From contig JAMXDE010000024.1 of the NCBI GenBank assembly GCA_026770025.1, forward strand, positions 186,001-250,000: a stretch of 64,000 bases of DNA, read 5' to 3'. This document shows positions 10,248 to 21,513 of the stretch, in pieces; the stretch's first letter is position 1; each line of letters begins with the position of its first letter. The position numbers were made by a program, and so were the translations under genes. The notes beneath the pieces were generated by a model. It did no database searches. It was not told the origin of the DNA and saw only the letters and a program-made list of their open reading frames with translations. This DNA comes from Craspedostauros australis. Its lineage: Eukaryota > Bacillariophyta > Bacillariophyceae > Mastogloiales > Achnanthaceae.

Positions 10248-11885
10248 ATGGCTCCCACAACACCAGCAGCTGATAATCCATCACAGAAACCATACACCGA
10301 GTGGAAAGGTACCAGCAACGACGCAGCGTACATCATCGGTGGTCTCTTCCGCAACGAAATCGCCCCCAACTTCAAACAGTTCATCACCAACCATCCTGAC
10401 TGGATCCAGGCACCACCAGGCAAGAACTACAACCGCAACAATCTGCGTGGCAACTTCAGAAGCTGCATCAATCGTCTCAAGCTTCACAGGGAAGGGAAGA
10501 ATCAGCGTAAGTACATGAGTTGGATTGCTGTGTCACGAGCATGCCTGATCAAACTCACATGCTGCTGCTGCTGCTGCTGCTACTGCTTCCATTCTCGTTC
10601 AGGCCTGCCAACTGACTTCAAACGCCGAGCTGGCCTCCCTGCTACACCAGACAGGAACAGGGACATCACAGCAACAGAGCGCAGTGGCTTGGCCATTCAA
10701 CCAGGCGACGCATTTGGAGAGAGCGACGACGACGACGAGAGCTTCATTGACAACGATCACGAAAGTGATATCAGCTTGGAGAGCATCGATCTCGATAGTG
10801 GCACCACCAGCGCCACTACTACCAACAACAACAGCAACAATAACACTAACAACAACGCAGACCTCACTCCAGGGCATCTCACAACTCTTGGAAGTCCCAT
10901 CTCTGAGGCATCCTTTGAACCAGATCCTCAAGCCAGCACAGAGATCGCAGCAGCCAGATCCATTCATTCTCCTGTTGTTCGTTTTTCTGAGACGCTCGTT
11001 GACACCCCTTTGGTGACAGCGCCACCGCAAACCAATCCATCCAACAAGCGCGCGCGTTTCGAGGAGGACCATCGCGACACAACCACCACCACCACCACCA
11101 GCCCACCAGCGAACACCAACGAACACGAATTGGGACCAAGGAAGATCGATTTGGGCGAAGTCAGCGAATTGACAAAAAATATGAAGAAGATGACCGTCAA
11201 CCCGTTGGGCCAGGAATTCAAGGCCCTCGTCTTGGGGGTCCTGCATCTTATCCCCATCAGTGTGGACGAACCAACCAAAACTGCGAATCAAGCTGATCAG
11301 CGTCGTGGCTTTTCAATCCACTACCACTGCCCGTACCTCATGCACTGGGAGAATGTGGCATTCCAAATTGTGGAGGAGAGTGCACGGCAATTCTTGGAGC
11401 TCTCCCTCAAGGTCGATGTGCGATTTTTCGATGCAGCAACTTACTTGCCACAGACAGATGAGAACACACAGGACAGCAAGCATGAAGTGGCCAAGATGTT
11501 CTCCAAGGAGCAGGCTGGAGTGCAGCTGTACTATGACAAATTGTTTGAAGCAGCAAGCATGGACTTCCCTGTGTCTGATGGCTTCATGTTTGTCAAGGTG
11601 CGCAAACTTTTCCCGTCCAAGGTGGTACCGAACTTCGTTGACCGCTTCGAGCAATACAAAGATGTTGCGCATGACGAAGATCCGCTCGAGTGCACTGAGA
11701 TCAACACAAACTTTGGATACAATGTGAAGAACGAAGGCAACGACACTGATCCAGTGTCTTTTGTCATGAACACTGCAACTGTGTTGTGCCCCAAACAGCA
11801 GAACTCTGCCACGTCTGCGACTCCGAAGAGAAACACCAAACGCTCACTCAGACGCCCAAAGGCAACAACCCCAATGGCACCTTAA
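10248..11885 (+). CDS. Two-exon nuclear-type protein of unknown function, relative of the gene at 3188
   Basis: Not recognised as a named family. Exons are 10248-10506 and 10603-11885, joined by a 96-bp GTAAGT...CAG intron in phase 1; the product is 513 residues. Exon 1 (1-86) is a basic helical domain with Trp and Asn-rich motifs (YTEWKGTSNDAAYIIGGLF, NNLRGNFRS), resembling small MADF/Myb-like DNA-binding folds; this is inference. Residues about 100-240 are acidic and Asn/Thr-rich low complexity. About 270-470 is a globular domain of alternating strands and helices ending near NTATVLCP, then a short basic tail. The intron contains a (CTG)n run. ATG at 10248 is the first in frame after non-ATG codons. 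Exon structure and domain order match the gene at 3188. Confidence 0.7.
   Translation: MAPTTPAADNPSQKPYTEWKGTSNDAAYIIGGLFRNEIAPNFKQFITNHPDWIQAPPGKNYNRNNLRGNFRSCINRLKLHREGKNQRKYMSWIAVSRACLIKLTCCCCCCCYCFHSRSGLPTDFKRRAGLPATPDRNRDITATERSGLAIQPGDAFGESDDDDESFIDNDHESDISLESIDLDSGTTSATTTNNNSNNNTNNNADLTPGHLTTLGSPISEASFEPDPQASTEIAAARSIHSPVVRFSETLVDTPLVTAPPQTNPSNKRARFEEDHRDTTTTTTTSPPANTNEHELGPRKIDLGEVSELTKNMKKMTVNPLGQEFKALVLGVLHLIPISVDEPTKTANQADQRRGFSIHYHCPYLMHWENVAFQIVEESARQFLELSLKVDVRFFDAATYLPQTDENTQDSKHEVAKMFSKEQAGVQLYYDKLFEAASMDFPVSDGFMFVKVRKLFPSKVVPNFVDRFEQYKDVAHDEDPLECTEINTNFGYNVKNEGNDTDPVSFVMNTATVLCPKQQNSATSATPKRNTKRSLRRPKATTPMAP
10561..10580 (+). repeat. (GCT)n microsatellite inside an intron
   Basis: About seven GCT/CTG triplets lie just before the 3' splice site of the gene at 10248. 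They provide part of its pyrimidine-rich stretch. Confidence 0.9.
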
Positions 11886-13291
11886 TTACTCCACACATCA
11901 ATAGTCCCACACAAGTCAATCAACCACAACACGAACAAATGCACACTTAATCAGCAAAACCAGCACAGTTGCCAACAACACAGGAGTGGTGCTTCTCGGG
12001 TTTGTGAGTTGCTTCGCTCTCCGCACTCCAACACTGGTTGCCCCGGTCATGCTATTCAGTCCAAGCCACCGTAGCGTACGTGTTTCATTTCAGCTTATTT
12101 TCCGACCTATGGTAATTTTCATTTTTTACCGTTGCTCCCTGGACTTATCATTGACGTGGCATCCACAAGACAGGATTTACGAAGAGGAGACAATCGCGTT
12201 TCCGCATTTCGCAATCGAGACCATGGTATTGTGCAGTATCAACGATGGTGGTCTTGGTTTCGCACCACGACCGAAACGTCTCATCGCAACAACAGACGCG
12301 AGAAACGGTCGTTCCCGCTGGCAACAAAGCGCCTTGCAGCTGCGACGTGGTACGAACCCATCCAACAATGCACAACGATCCACTGGACCATCGCTGGTCT
12401 CACAACAATTAACCGTGACGAAACAAATTAGTGCAAGGTATCGGCGTTCGCCGGCGTTAGTTGACGTTCGTCGGAGGTTCTTATCACACCCTATCCACGA
12501 TCAGTTCATCCTCGCAGGCCGCTGCGACTAAACGAACAAGGAGATCTATCGCACTTTTCGCTCCCCCACATGACTGGCTTGCCGAACAACGAATAAGTGA
12601 CACAGTGCAACAGCAACGACATGACTCGCTTCAGCAAGTAGCAAACGTCGATACCGTCTTCGCCAACGTCGCCGTTCGCTATTTTAGAGCAGTTCACATG
12701 AAGCGGACATCCAATTGTTCGTTAACGCTGTTGTTCGGAGGAAAGGTAGAAAGACGTTTACTTCGGTTGACAAGTGGTGGCCTTTGAATGGTCGCCACAA
12801 AGCAGCCGGCCAGACTGAATATTGGGCAATTAGAAACACTTATCAAACAGAGACGATCACCAGAATTGAATACATATCATTGAACTGGGATCGTTCTTGC
12901 ACCACCTCCCATGCAAGCGCACTGCTGAACCCACAGGAGATCCCAAGGCGTCCATATATCTCGGATTGAACGCGTAAGAGCTATTCACCCGAGCACCGAT
13001 GCCCTCGCTTGTTTTCGTCTTGTTCTCATCAATTTATGATACTAGTTTTTTATGATGTCTATTACATTAGTTTGGTGGTTTGCTGCGATAAGGATAGTTG
13101 CTCGTCTTCGGTTCTTTCTGATCCTTCGTGCCCACTGCTTTGTTCGGGCACCACATCATGAGTTCTTGGCGTGCGCCATACAATCGTATTCGTGGCGCAT
13201 CACGACAGGATGAAGTCTGCCGTGAAGTTTAACACGGTTGTGTTCTCCCAATGTCGCGCAGCAGCAGCGGCGCCTTGTTGCACTCTTCACC
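11886..13291. other. Intergenic, no gene seen
   Basis: About 1.4 kb between converging genes. Frames around 11986-12531 and 12461-12787 lack motifs, plausible starts or coding bias. No clear repeat was seen. Confidence 0.5.
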
Positions 13292-13990
13292 TTATGGGCC
13301 CGGTCCGCCAAATCCGCCAAATCCAGATGGCCCGGAGAGTCCGCCGGGCGGAGGTGGTGGTGGGCCATTGAATGCAGGAGGATTCGCGGTGTTGTCAGTG
13401 GGGGGGTTGTATGCGATCGTGATAGATCCGCCGTCGGGGGAGATGCTCTCGGTTGGGGAACCTGGGGGTGAGGGGTTCGAAGGTGGGGTGCCGCGGAGGT
13501 TGGGGTTATTCACCGGGGGGCACTCGCACTTGAGCTCGTAGGTGATCTTGGCGGCTGTGGCCTCAACCTCGCAGCACTTCGAGACGGCGACGTTGGTCCC
13601 GATGTCCGTCTGGAAACCTTCTGCCCACAAGTCGACCACGGCGATCTTTTTTTCCGTCTGGCAAACGGAGGTGTAGGTCTTGCACTGCGTGTTGGCTCCG
13701 GAAGGATCGATTTGGACGCACTTAGAGTCGAAGCTATCCTCGTTGTACTCGGTCCAGAAGGCGCCGCCGCTGTTGGGAGTTTGGCAGACCCTGAAGGTGA
13801 CCGTGCTGCCGTCGGAGCTCACGACGCTCAAGGGCAGGCTGGCTTCGAGCTGGCTTGGGCTGTCGCTCATGCGGACGTTGTTGATGGTGGCGATGGTCAT
13901 GCGATCATCTTGGCAGAAATCGCCAAGGCCAACGAGCACGGCCGATGTGCCGACGAAGAAGGAGGAGATGATGAGGGCGGAGAACTTCAT
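13292..13990 (-). CDS. Secreted Cys-rich protein with proline-rich tail, family member 1
   Basis: A 232-residue protein beginning MKFSALIISSFFVGTSAV, a clear signal peptide cleaved near residue 17-20. The mature part (about 25-165) carries eight or more cysteines in a pattern shared with 25041-26138 and 27689-28351. Conserved blocks are CQDD, TIA-x-INNVR, CQTPNSGGAFWTEY, DLW-x2-GF, SKCCE, ATAAKITY, CEC and NLRG. The C-terminal 60 residues are Pro/Gly-rich and end in repeated FGG. The globular region matches no family I know. Secretion and the Pro-rich tail suggest a wall, matrix or mucilage component. It has no intron. The upstream 100 bp holds a (GTT)n run (14038-14083). Confidence 0.85.
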   Translation of the reverse strand: MKFSALIISSFFVGTSAVLVGLGDFCQDDRMTIATINNVRMSDSPSQLEASLPLSVVSSDGSTVTFRVCQTPNSGGAFWTEYNEDSFDSKCVQIDPSGANTQCKTYTSVCQTEKKIAVVDLWAEGFQTDIGTNVAVSKCCEVEATAAKITYELKCECPPVNNPNLRGTPPSNPSPPGSPTESISPDGGSITIAYNPPTDNTANPPAFNGPPPPPPGGLSGPSGFGGFGGPGP

Positions 13991-14037
13991 TGCGTTGCTG
14001 CTTGGTTTGCTTCTTGCTTTTCTTGAGTGTGTTTGTG

Positions 14038-14083
14038 TTTGTTGTTGTTGTTGTTGTTGTTGTTGTTCTTGTTCTTGTTCTTG
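14038..14083. repeat. (GTT)n/(GTTCTT)n microsatellite
   Basis: GTT triplets grade into GTTCTT units about 50-95 bp upstream of the start of the secreted Cys-rich gene at 13990, probably in its 5' leader or promoter. Confidence 0.9.
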
Positions 14084-14590
14084 CTCGGGTTTGTGTTTGG
14101 TGGAGATCGAGTTTTATGATGAGAAACTGACATGTTCCACACAACATGCGAACTACGGATTGAGCTGTCGAGGCGCGCAAAAACGGCAGGCTGCGTGGAG
14201 TGTGGTACAATTGCGCACTACACAACGCGCTCTGCTCTGCGAATATTGTTCCGCACGACAGTTATGTACCATACTCTGCCTACCAATACTCTACGTGGGT
14301 ATGATGGATGAGTACTCACAAAATGACTTCTTTGTTCGTGGAAAGAGTACTCGACGAGTACACGCGCCATGATGGTACTCTGCGCTCTGCTCTGCTGCGC
14401 TGCGTTGCGTTGTGTTGTGTCATTTCGGGTTGGTTTTCATCGCACCGAAATGAGAATGACTACTTGCACTTGTTGCTGGCGCTTGCGTGCCATAATTCTT
14501 GCGAGTGATCCCGCATTCATTCCACGATTTGCGCAAGCGCCAGCAGCAGATTCAGGCATTCGATTTCAGGATATCCGCCAGCAACCAAGG

Positions 14591-14598
14591 TGACGTCA
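14591..14598. promoter_or_regulatory. TGACGTCA palindrome (CRE-type bZIP site)
   Basis: A perfect CRE octamer about 600 bp upstream of the minus-strand gene starting at 13990. In diatoms TGACGT elements bound by bZIP factors mediate CO2/cAMP and light responses of some genes. A role here is inference. Confidence 0.3.
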
Positions 14599-16744
14599 CA
14601 AATACTCCTTTCGGACAAAATAGAGGCCCAACTTCCTTTGTGGGGCTTATGATTGTATGCGTTGAGGTGAACTGCGCACCGTGTGGACAATTCAGCCTCG
14701 ACGTCCATTTTCTCCCCCATCAAACGAGCCATGCAAACATCGAAGTCACCTCCCGAGCGCACGTGAGCGCACTGCTGATAGCAACGCAGAGCATCTTGTG
14801 CGCTTGTGGGAGAATTCTCGCCTTCACACAATCAGCGTGCTGCGCCTCCACAAGGAACGTCCTTTCACCTTGTACTTTCCTGGGATTCTAATCCCATCTC
14901 TCTCTCGCTTGTCATCCTTGCGTCGTTGCGACAACTGAAGAACGAGACACCGTACGAGGAGTCTGCGCGCCGAGGCCCAAGCGCCCCCACCGCGCCACAT
15001 CCGACATCAGCAAATCCTCTATTCTGCTACTCTACGCCGATGGTACTCGGCTTGCTCCTTGCTTTGGAGTAGAGAGTCCCAGAGCTAGCAAAGTCCACAC
15101 AAAGACGTGATTCGATCGTGGAAAGGGTTCTTCTCGGTCTGTTCGTCAGTCCATATACTTGTACCATTTGCCCTGCCCCCACCGTATAACGGTGTTACGA
15201 TAGCACTAGTGCCTCAAACAAACAGCTGTAGCCAACGTTTTTGGCTCCCTACTTGACGCAATTGGCGTTCTGTTGTCATCATGTCGATGTTGATGTTGAT
15301 GTCGATGTGGATGCTGGCTGTGCCCGCACATGATGCATGGCACCAATCCAAAGATCGCATGGAATAGAATAGAAGGAGGATTGCTGATGGTGTCTCCATT
15401 CTCTTCACAGATACATGCCGCGTGTCCGAATTGTTCGCGCAGCCTCCATGTCGGTGAATGCCGCCAGAGAAGGAAGTTGCCAAAGTGGTCACCAACGGTC
15501 ACAGAGAAGCTGAAGGGGTCATCGAATGCCTCTCTCTGTCTTTGCCCAACGGAGAGTCTTCGCTGTGCGGACGAACATTTGTCCACAACATGTCACGAAA
15601 CTTGTGCAGAGTTGTGTTGTGTTCGTCACGTGGATGCTTGTGAGAGTGAAGTGGGAGAGCCACAAACTCCGACACCAACGCGAAACGGTTCCTACTCTTC
15701 AAGTAGGAACCCTTCACTTGCGTCTCCAGCGACAGGGCAGCATGTTCGTAACTGTTGAGTGGCGTAGCTGCACTGCAAATGTATTAGTGTTGGAGTGTTC
15801 ATGCCAGGGCTACACCCACAAAGGCACGGACGCAATTCACCCATCATTGTAAGTCGCAAGAAGCGATACACTGCTCCAGATGCATATTTCAAAACTAAAC
15901 CGCCCTCCCACCCACGTAGAGTACGCCCAACCAAAATTCGAAGAAGGTGTTTCGTTCTGCAAAGCACATTCAGCTCTGGTTCCCTGCGAGCCTCGACAAC
16001 CTGATTGTGTTTGCATCACAGAGGCGACGATCGCGGGAGACCCTTCCACCCAAACAGTTGGCGAGTCTTTTCCTCCCTCCTTTTCACTGGGAAGGTGCAA
16101 ACCCAGATACCGATTCATCGCTTGCGTTCTTGCGTTGAAGGGATCAAGATCCTTGATGTATTTTGTTGCTCTACTGCAGGGCTGTTGTTTTGCGGAATGG
16201 GTTGTGGTGGTTGTGTGTTGCGTGCCGAAACACAAAGAGTTTACCTTTGTGGAAATCAGACCGCAACAACCTCCTGCCCAAGCACAGACGAGAATTGCGG
16301 ATCAAGAAGAACGACAGATGATGACCTGTGGAGATGAGCAAGAGCGGCGTGCTCCATGTCTGCTTGTCCTAGTCGTATCATACTCGCATACGCTCTGCTC
16401 GTACGTATTATTGGTCAGGCCCAATGGATGATGTACATCAGGGAGGGTCATGCTGCACCATAATTGTTGGACATCGGCATCGATCCACGGAGTCTTTCTA
16501 TCCAACGGTGATGTCACCAGTTGTGAAGGTTCCGGTTGTGGCGGAGCTTTGGCCTCCTTGGCGTCATGCCATCCTCGTACCGTGTTGCCTCATGGACAAC
16601 ATCGAAGACGCAAACACATGGTCCAAACAACCAACAAATCAAACTCTTCATCTCATAAATCCATCCAAGTTGTCAACCAATAACACCAAACAAACAACGA
16701 TCAACCCTGAACGATCAATCACCAACCACCAAGTACCGACAACC

Positions 16745-19570
16745 ATGATCCACGCCAAGGCAGCCTTCGTCGCCTTTCTCGCTCTTGCCGACATGGCAAC
16801 GGTCCACGCCGTGCTCCGCGGCAACAGGACCCCCTTGGACCCAACCAAGGAACTCCGCACGGCAATGAACAAGATCCGCGCCCTCAAGGTCGGCGCTGAT
16901 GACAACGCAAAGGCGGCGAAACAAAACAAGGGCGAACGAGAGCCACCCACTGAGAACCCGGCTGATCCAGAAACGACCGCGCCAACCGCATTGCCTACTG
17001 GGCCGCCGACAGGGTTGATTTCGGAGATGCCCTCGATGGCACCTGTCGCTCAGCCAACCGCCTCGCCGACCTCCCAGCCCACTCGCCTGCCAACATCCAA
17101 ACCATCAGCTGCCCCAGTGGTCTTCGATTCCACCATCGAGGTCGTTTGCAAGCCCGATGGTGCCACCACCCTCACGACAGAAGAGGTAAGCGCCAAGACC
17201 ATCATCTGCAACTCTGCCAAGCCATCCTGCCGCGAGGCAGTGACCGCCGTCAAGGAATCCGAGCAGCTGCAAAACTTCTTCGCGTGCGCTGGAGACCTTG
17301 GCGAAGGAGCTGCACGCAAGCTCTTCAACAAGTACGCATCCAGCGACGTGCTTGCTGGCCAATTGGCCGTGGTCGCTGCCACCAACGCAATCCTTGTCAC
17401 CGAACGTCCGGATGCAATGAAGACAGCATGCGCGGCCATCGCGGCGATGCAATCGCCTCCTGTCGCCACCCCATGCTGCCAAGGATCCTCAGGATGCACC
17501 TCAGTCACCGGTTCCGCCTCCAACTCCCCTCCATTCATGACCATCGCAATCACTGCATGCACCGGCGACAGCGCCTGCAAGGATATGGGCCCCAACCCGC
17601 TCATTCTTGATTCCTCCTGCACTGGCACAAGTGCATGCGAGTTGATGAACGAAAATGAAATCAACCCGTCCATCACAGGAGTCACCTTCGTCGGTGAGAT
17701 GGCGTGCACCACCCCTCACTCTTGCGAGGGAGTGGGACGCCGCTCCCATGGTGATGTCACCATCCAGACTGGTGCATGCGTTGGGACAGACGCATGCAAG
17801 GCAGCTGGACGCCGCGTCGTGCAAAAGACCACCCGCATCTGCAGCCACATCGACATCGGTGAGAATGCGTGCGTCGGCAGCAATGCCTGCAAGGACGCCC
17901 ATTCCACTGTCAACCATGGTACTGCTGGCAAGCCTGCAGGCAGCCTGACAGTTGGTGCTGGTGGCTGTGCCGCTGATGGGTCATGCGAGAAGATGGGATT
18001 CAATGACAGGATGAAGACAGACATCATCATTCCTCCTGGTGGATGCGGCAGTGTCGAAGGCTGCAAGGGATGCATGACGAAGACAGAGTGCAGCCCTGAT
18101 GAATTCTATTTCATTAGCGATGTAGATGGGGCCTGTCCAAAGGGAGACAGCAGCTCCGGGGGCAATCCTACTGGTGACAAGGTGGATGAGTACTGCATTG
18201 GCAAGGACACCTTGCCCACAGACTCTCCAACCTTTTCTCCAACTCCTTTCCCCACACCTGTCACGTCACCTCCCACATCAGCTCCAACAGCCCCGACAGC
18301 AGCCCCAACATCGGCTCCAACGTCACCTCCGACATCGGCTCCCACATCGTCTCCCACAGCGAGTCCCACATCGGCCCCAACATCGGCTCCAACGTCAGCT
18401 CCCACATCGAATCCCACAGCAGCCCCAACATCGGCTCCAACGTCAGCTCCGACATCGGCTCCAACGTCAGCTCCCACATCGGCTCCCACATCGGCCCCAA
18501 CATCGGCTCCAACTCTCCCCCCGGCGTCCATCACCGTTGGATGTCTCGCGATACCGGGAGATGACACATCGATGCTCAATATGGTCACTGGTGACGTCTT
18601 TTGTGGTGGCGCAACAGGCACATGTGCTGAATTTGTCGCTGCGGTCGACACCCTCGGTGACAAGGGCAAGATGATCAAGAGCATCTTTGGATGCAGTCAT
18701 GAAGGAACACCCAACGTCGTGACACAACAGGTGGCACAGAAACGCTTTGACAAGATCAAGGACGATGCGAGTGTGACGCAGGCACTGTTGGACACAGTGA
18801 GCACCCTGAAACTCTTCACCGCCAAGGCGTCCCAGTTGCACGCAGCTTGCGATAGTTCTTGCTGCACTGCTTCTGACGCTTGCAGCACGCAAAGCGAGAC
18901 TGGTGTGATGACAGTGAGTGAAAACTCCTGTCTTGGCTCCGAAACTTGCAGCGAAGTGCACACTGACACAGTCATTCTCGAAAGTTGCGGGCTAGGAAGT
19001 GACACTTGCGCAGGGTTGGGTTCGTTTACGCCAACACTTCCAGCTGATGGTGACGATGTCGGATACAGGGTGATTGGACCAAAAGCTTGCCTGGGTGGAA
19101 GCAACGCCTGCACAAACGTTGGACTGAATACCTTTGGTAACATACGGATTGAAGAAGGAGCATGCACTGGACGTAGTGAACCATGCAACAGTGTTGCTTA
19201 TCGAGGTAGCCAAGGGACCACCACGACACCGACCGTGGCAAACACCTTCATTGGGAAGAATGCATGCCAAGGAATACAAGCTTGTGTGATTGTACATGGT
19301 ATACCAGGTTTTGAAAGTACCAAAACTAGGGGAGATTTGGTCATTGAACAGGGTGCATGCAGCGGTACAAGCGCATGCAATTCCCTCGGCAACTCTGATG
19401 ATGCAGTCGGTAATATCCGCATCAAGAGCAATACCTGCGCGGGAGGCGAGTGTTCCGGATGTGTTCGGGGAGCCCTGTGTAACGAAGTTACAGAAACGTA
19501 CGTAATCGACGATGAAGAAGAGGATTGCCCTGGACCGGTCCAATCCGCCTGTGAAGTGATCCAAGAGTAG
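16745..19570 (+). CDS. Large secreted protein: two Cys-rich repeat halves joined by a SAPT linker
   Basis: A 941-residue secreted protein of unknown function. MIHAKAAFVAFLALADMA is the signal peptide; the ATG at 16745 is preferred because it starts it directly. An N-terminal PT-rich spacer (about 55-125) leads to Cys-rich half 1 (about 130-475). A linker of some 17 Pro-Thr-Ser repeats follows (about 490-595), then Cys-rich half 2 (about 597-935). Each half starts with an alpha-helical segment (ITVGCLAIPGD in half 2; IEVVCKPDGA in half 1). A chain of about 25-residue repeats follows, of the form G-x-x-A-C-x-G-x-x-A-C-x-x-x-G, suggesting a stacked beta-solenoid held by disulphides. Each half ends in a short Cys cluster (GCKGCMTKTEC; ECSGCVRGALC). 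It has no intron. The likely location is the cell wall or surface, by inference. Confidence 0.85.
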   Translation: MIHAKAAFVAFLALADMATVHAVLRGNRTPLDPTKELRTAMNKIRALKVGADDNAKAAKQNKGEREPPTENPADPETTAPTALPTGPPTGLISEMPSMAPVAQPTASPTSQPTRLPTSKPSAAPVVFDSTIEVVCKPDGATTLTTEEVSAKTIICNSAKPSCREAVTAVKESEQLQNFFACAGDLGEGAARKLFNKYASSDVLAGQLAVVAATNAILVTERPDAMKTACAAIAAMQSPPVATPCCQGSSGCTSVTGSASNSPPFMTIAITACTGDSACKDMGPNPLILDSSCTGTSACELMNENEINPSITGVTFVGEMACTTPHSCEGVGRRSHGDVTIQTGACVGTDACKAAGRRVVQKTTRICSHIDIGENACVGSNACKDAHSTVNHGTAGKPAGSLTVGAGGCAADGSCEKMGFNDRMKTDIIIPPGGCGSVEGCKGCMTKTECSPDEFYFISDVDGACPKGDSSSGGNPTGDKVDEYCIGKDTLPTDSPTFSPTPFPTPVTSPPTSAPTAPTAAPTSAPTSPPTSAPTSSPTASPTSAPTSAPTSAPTSNPTAAPTSAPTSAPTSAPTSAPTSAPTSAPTSAPTLPPASITVGCLAIPGDDTSMLNMVTGDVFCGGATGTCAEFVAAVDTLGDKGKMIKSIFGCSHEGTPNVVTQQVAQKRFDKIKDDASVTQALLDTVSTLKLFTAKASQLHAACDSSCCTASDACSTQSETGVMTVSENSCLGSETCSEVHTDTVILESCGLGSDTCAGLGSFTPTLPADGDDVGYRVIGPKACLGGSNACTNVGLNTFGNIRIEEGACTGRSEPCNSVAYRGSQGTTTTPTVANTFIGKNACQGIQACVIVHGIPGFESTKTRGDLVIEQGACSGTSACNSLGNSDDAVGNIRIKSNTCAGGECSGCVRGALCNEVTETYVIDDEEEDCPGPVQSACEVIQE
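18283..18525 (+). repeat. Pro-Thr-Ser linker repeat in coding sequence
   Basis: Degenerate 12-bp units encoding SAPT, with SPPT and NPTA variants, run between the two Cys-rich halves. Such linkers are very common in diatom secreted proteins and are expected to be O-glycosylated. Confidence 0.9.
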
Positions 19571-20300
19571 ACCAAGTCCAAAGTTAGCACACAGCCATTC
19601 AGTCAACTGTCGACGTGCACTATTGGTGGTCATTTTTGTAGTCGTGGTGATCGTTGGTGGTACGACTACACCTGGCTCAAACCAACCACAAAACGGAGCA
19701 TGCTGCTTTTCCTTTCTTCGTCGTGGGCACCCCTACCCACCGTCAAAAGACTCACCACAATTTGAGCATGCTGCTTTTGAAATGCCAGAAGCTGTTGTAC
19801 AAGCTGGAATCCTACATCCTAATACTACGAGTACTCGTCGCGGGTTGGAGAATGAATATCCGTGTGTAGTGCTCATGTTCCCAAATACTATGCCATGTTC
19901 TGTTAGAGAGCATCTGTCAGGAATCGAGGGTGCGACTATGTCGCAAAATCCATGATTGCCGCACCTCCCATAGTGCCAACAATAGAATAGTCAATCAACA
20001 AATGACGAACACCTCCTGGAACATCTAGTGGCTATTGGCTAATTTCCGGTTTTTTGGTAATTATTGGTAATTATTGGCAAACATTGGCATATCGCCGACG
20101 GCACAAGCTGCCATTTGATGAGTTGATGCCCGTTGCCTGATATCTTTACATTATTAGAAAGAGGAGAGTGAGAGCTCTCTGTTGATGTGTTCATTGTAGG
20201 CAAATGGTCTCCGCTTTCCGTTCATCTCGATGCCTCTTTTTACCCTTTATCGGCCTTTTTCGCACGGACGACGTACGGACGCGATTTCGGAATTTTTTCG

Positions 20301-20318
20301 TTGGTAACCATTGGTAAC
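20301..20318 (+). repeat. Left arm of an 18-bp inverted repeat
   Basis: TTGGTAACCATTGGTAAC is matched exactly in reverse complement at 21824-21841. A/T runs flank both arms. The arms are 1.5 kb apart with no transposase between them. Confidence 0.7.
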
Positions 20319-21489
20319 CACGTAGAGTCTACGACGTTCTGGTACAGAAATTTGTTGCGTTTTGGTCCAACAGCGACCAACCGTCTTCCAAAGACCCGCA
20401 TCCAATTCTGTTTCGTCTATTACTCAAGTGGATGGCATAGCTGAATCCGCAACTTCATTCTGCTTTGGGTGGTGTGTTGGTCAGTGGTCCGGAATGCGTT
20501 TGTGTGCTGCTGTGGGTGTTTAAAGTTAGTCACTAATGCTCGTGACAGCCATGATCATCGATCCGTGAACGCACAAAAGTTGGCGCCAAAAATTATCGTG
20601 CGTTTTTACGTGTTGTTGAGTCGGACTGTGCTCCTCACCTGAGTCTCTCTACTTGATACAAGGTTGTGCCTCGCGCTGATGTCCGATCATCGTGCCGTTT
20701 CTTTCAGTCGACGCAGTATCCTCTCCTTTACCTCCCCATGTAGTATTGGTCTTCGTCCTTCACTTCCTCCAAAGATATATCAGTTGCAAGTTTTTCGTCA
20801 CTTCATCGCGTACTATCCTCGCGAGGAAACACCGCTTACTGATCAGGCGCCAAAACTGTCTTCATTGACACCGGTTGCTACACTCTCGCGAAGAATAGCC
20901 ACCTATCCTGCGCTCATGCGATGGGTGGGGTCGTTGACGCAGTCGCTAATCGTGCTCTATCAAACCGCGTTCGAACCGTTCTGTGCAGGTAGCCTGATGT
21001 TCTATACGATCTCCAGCGCAACTATGGCCAATCGAACATTGGCCTCTACATTGCGCACGTGACACATGCTAAAATGCGCGCACATGGCGTGGAAATTTTG
21101 CGCGGCGCAGTTGCACATGCTCAGCGATGCGGAAGATCCAAAGAAGAGCGGTGAGACAATGGCGAGGTGGAACTCCTCAGTGTGAAACAGTCGACTCTGC
21201 TCTATTTTGGACTGCTATTGTGTGCTGCTGCTAACCAAGGGATCATTGCTCTCCCAAGCAGGATTGATGCAACAATATACATGCATCCAAGTTGTTGTTG
21301 CCAAGACTGTTGCTGGTGTACAGTATTCTGGAGTATAACTGAAACAATATTGAAGAAAGTATCAACCATATCATCAACTACAATGCAATACGATGAACAA
21401 AGCCACAATGGATGATATCAGGATGTAAGGAACTGATCATGGCATGTGAGGAACACATCGGTTGGTATCACATTGTTTTGTGATCATTT

Positions 21490-21513
21490 CCACCGCGTGT
21501 TAACACGCGGTGG
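21490..21513. repeat. 24-bp perfect palindrome
   Basis: CCACCGCGTGTT is followed directly by its reverse complement AACACGCGGTGG, with no spacer. It is GC-rich inside a more A/T-rich region and could form a cruciform or be a dimeric protein site. Confidence 0.9.

Larger units (their letters stand above)
13991..16744. other. Long intergenic region between divergent genes
   Basis: About 2.7 kb separates a minus-strand gene start (13990) from a plus-strand start (16745). Apart from the GTT microsatellite and the CRE octamer I see no gene. Frames at 14831-14517 (minus), 15330-15758 and 16235-15837 (minus) have mixed composition, and I cannot support them. Confidence 0.5.

Noticed and set aside
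14517-14831. Minus-strand frame with plausible composition (DVCMARLMGEKMDVEAEL)
   Set aside because: No start, splice or family evidence; too short to support.
18106-18684. VGADVGADVG frame on the minus strand
   Set aside because: Antisense of the SAPT linker in the gene at 16745.
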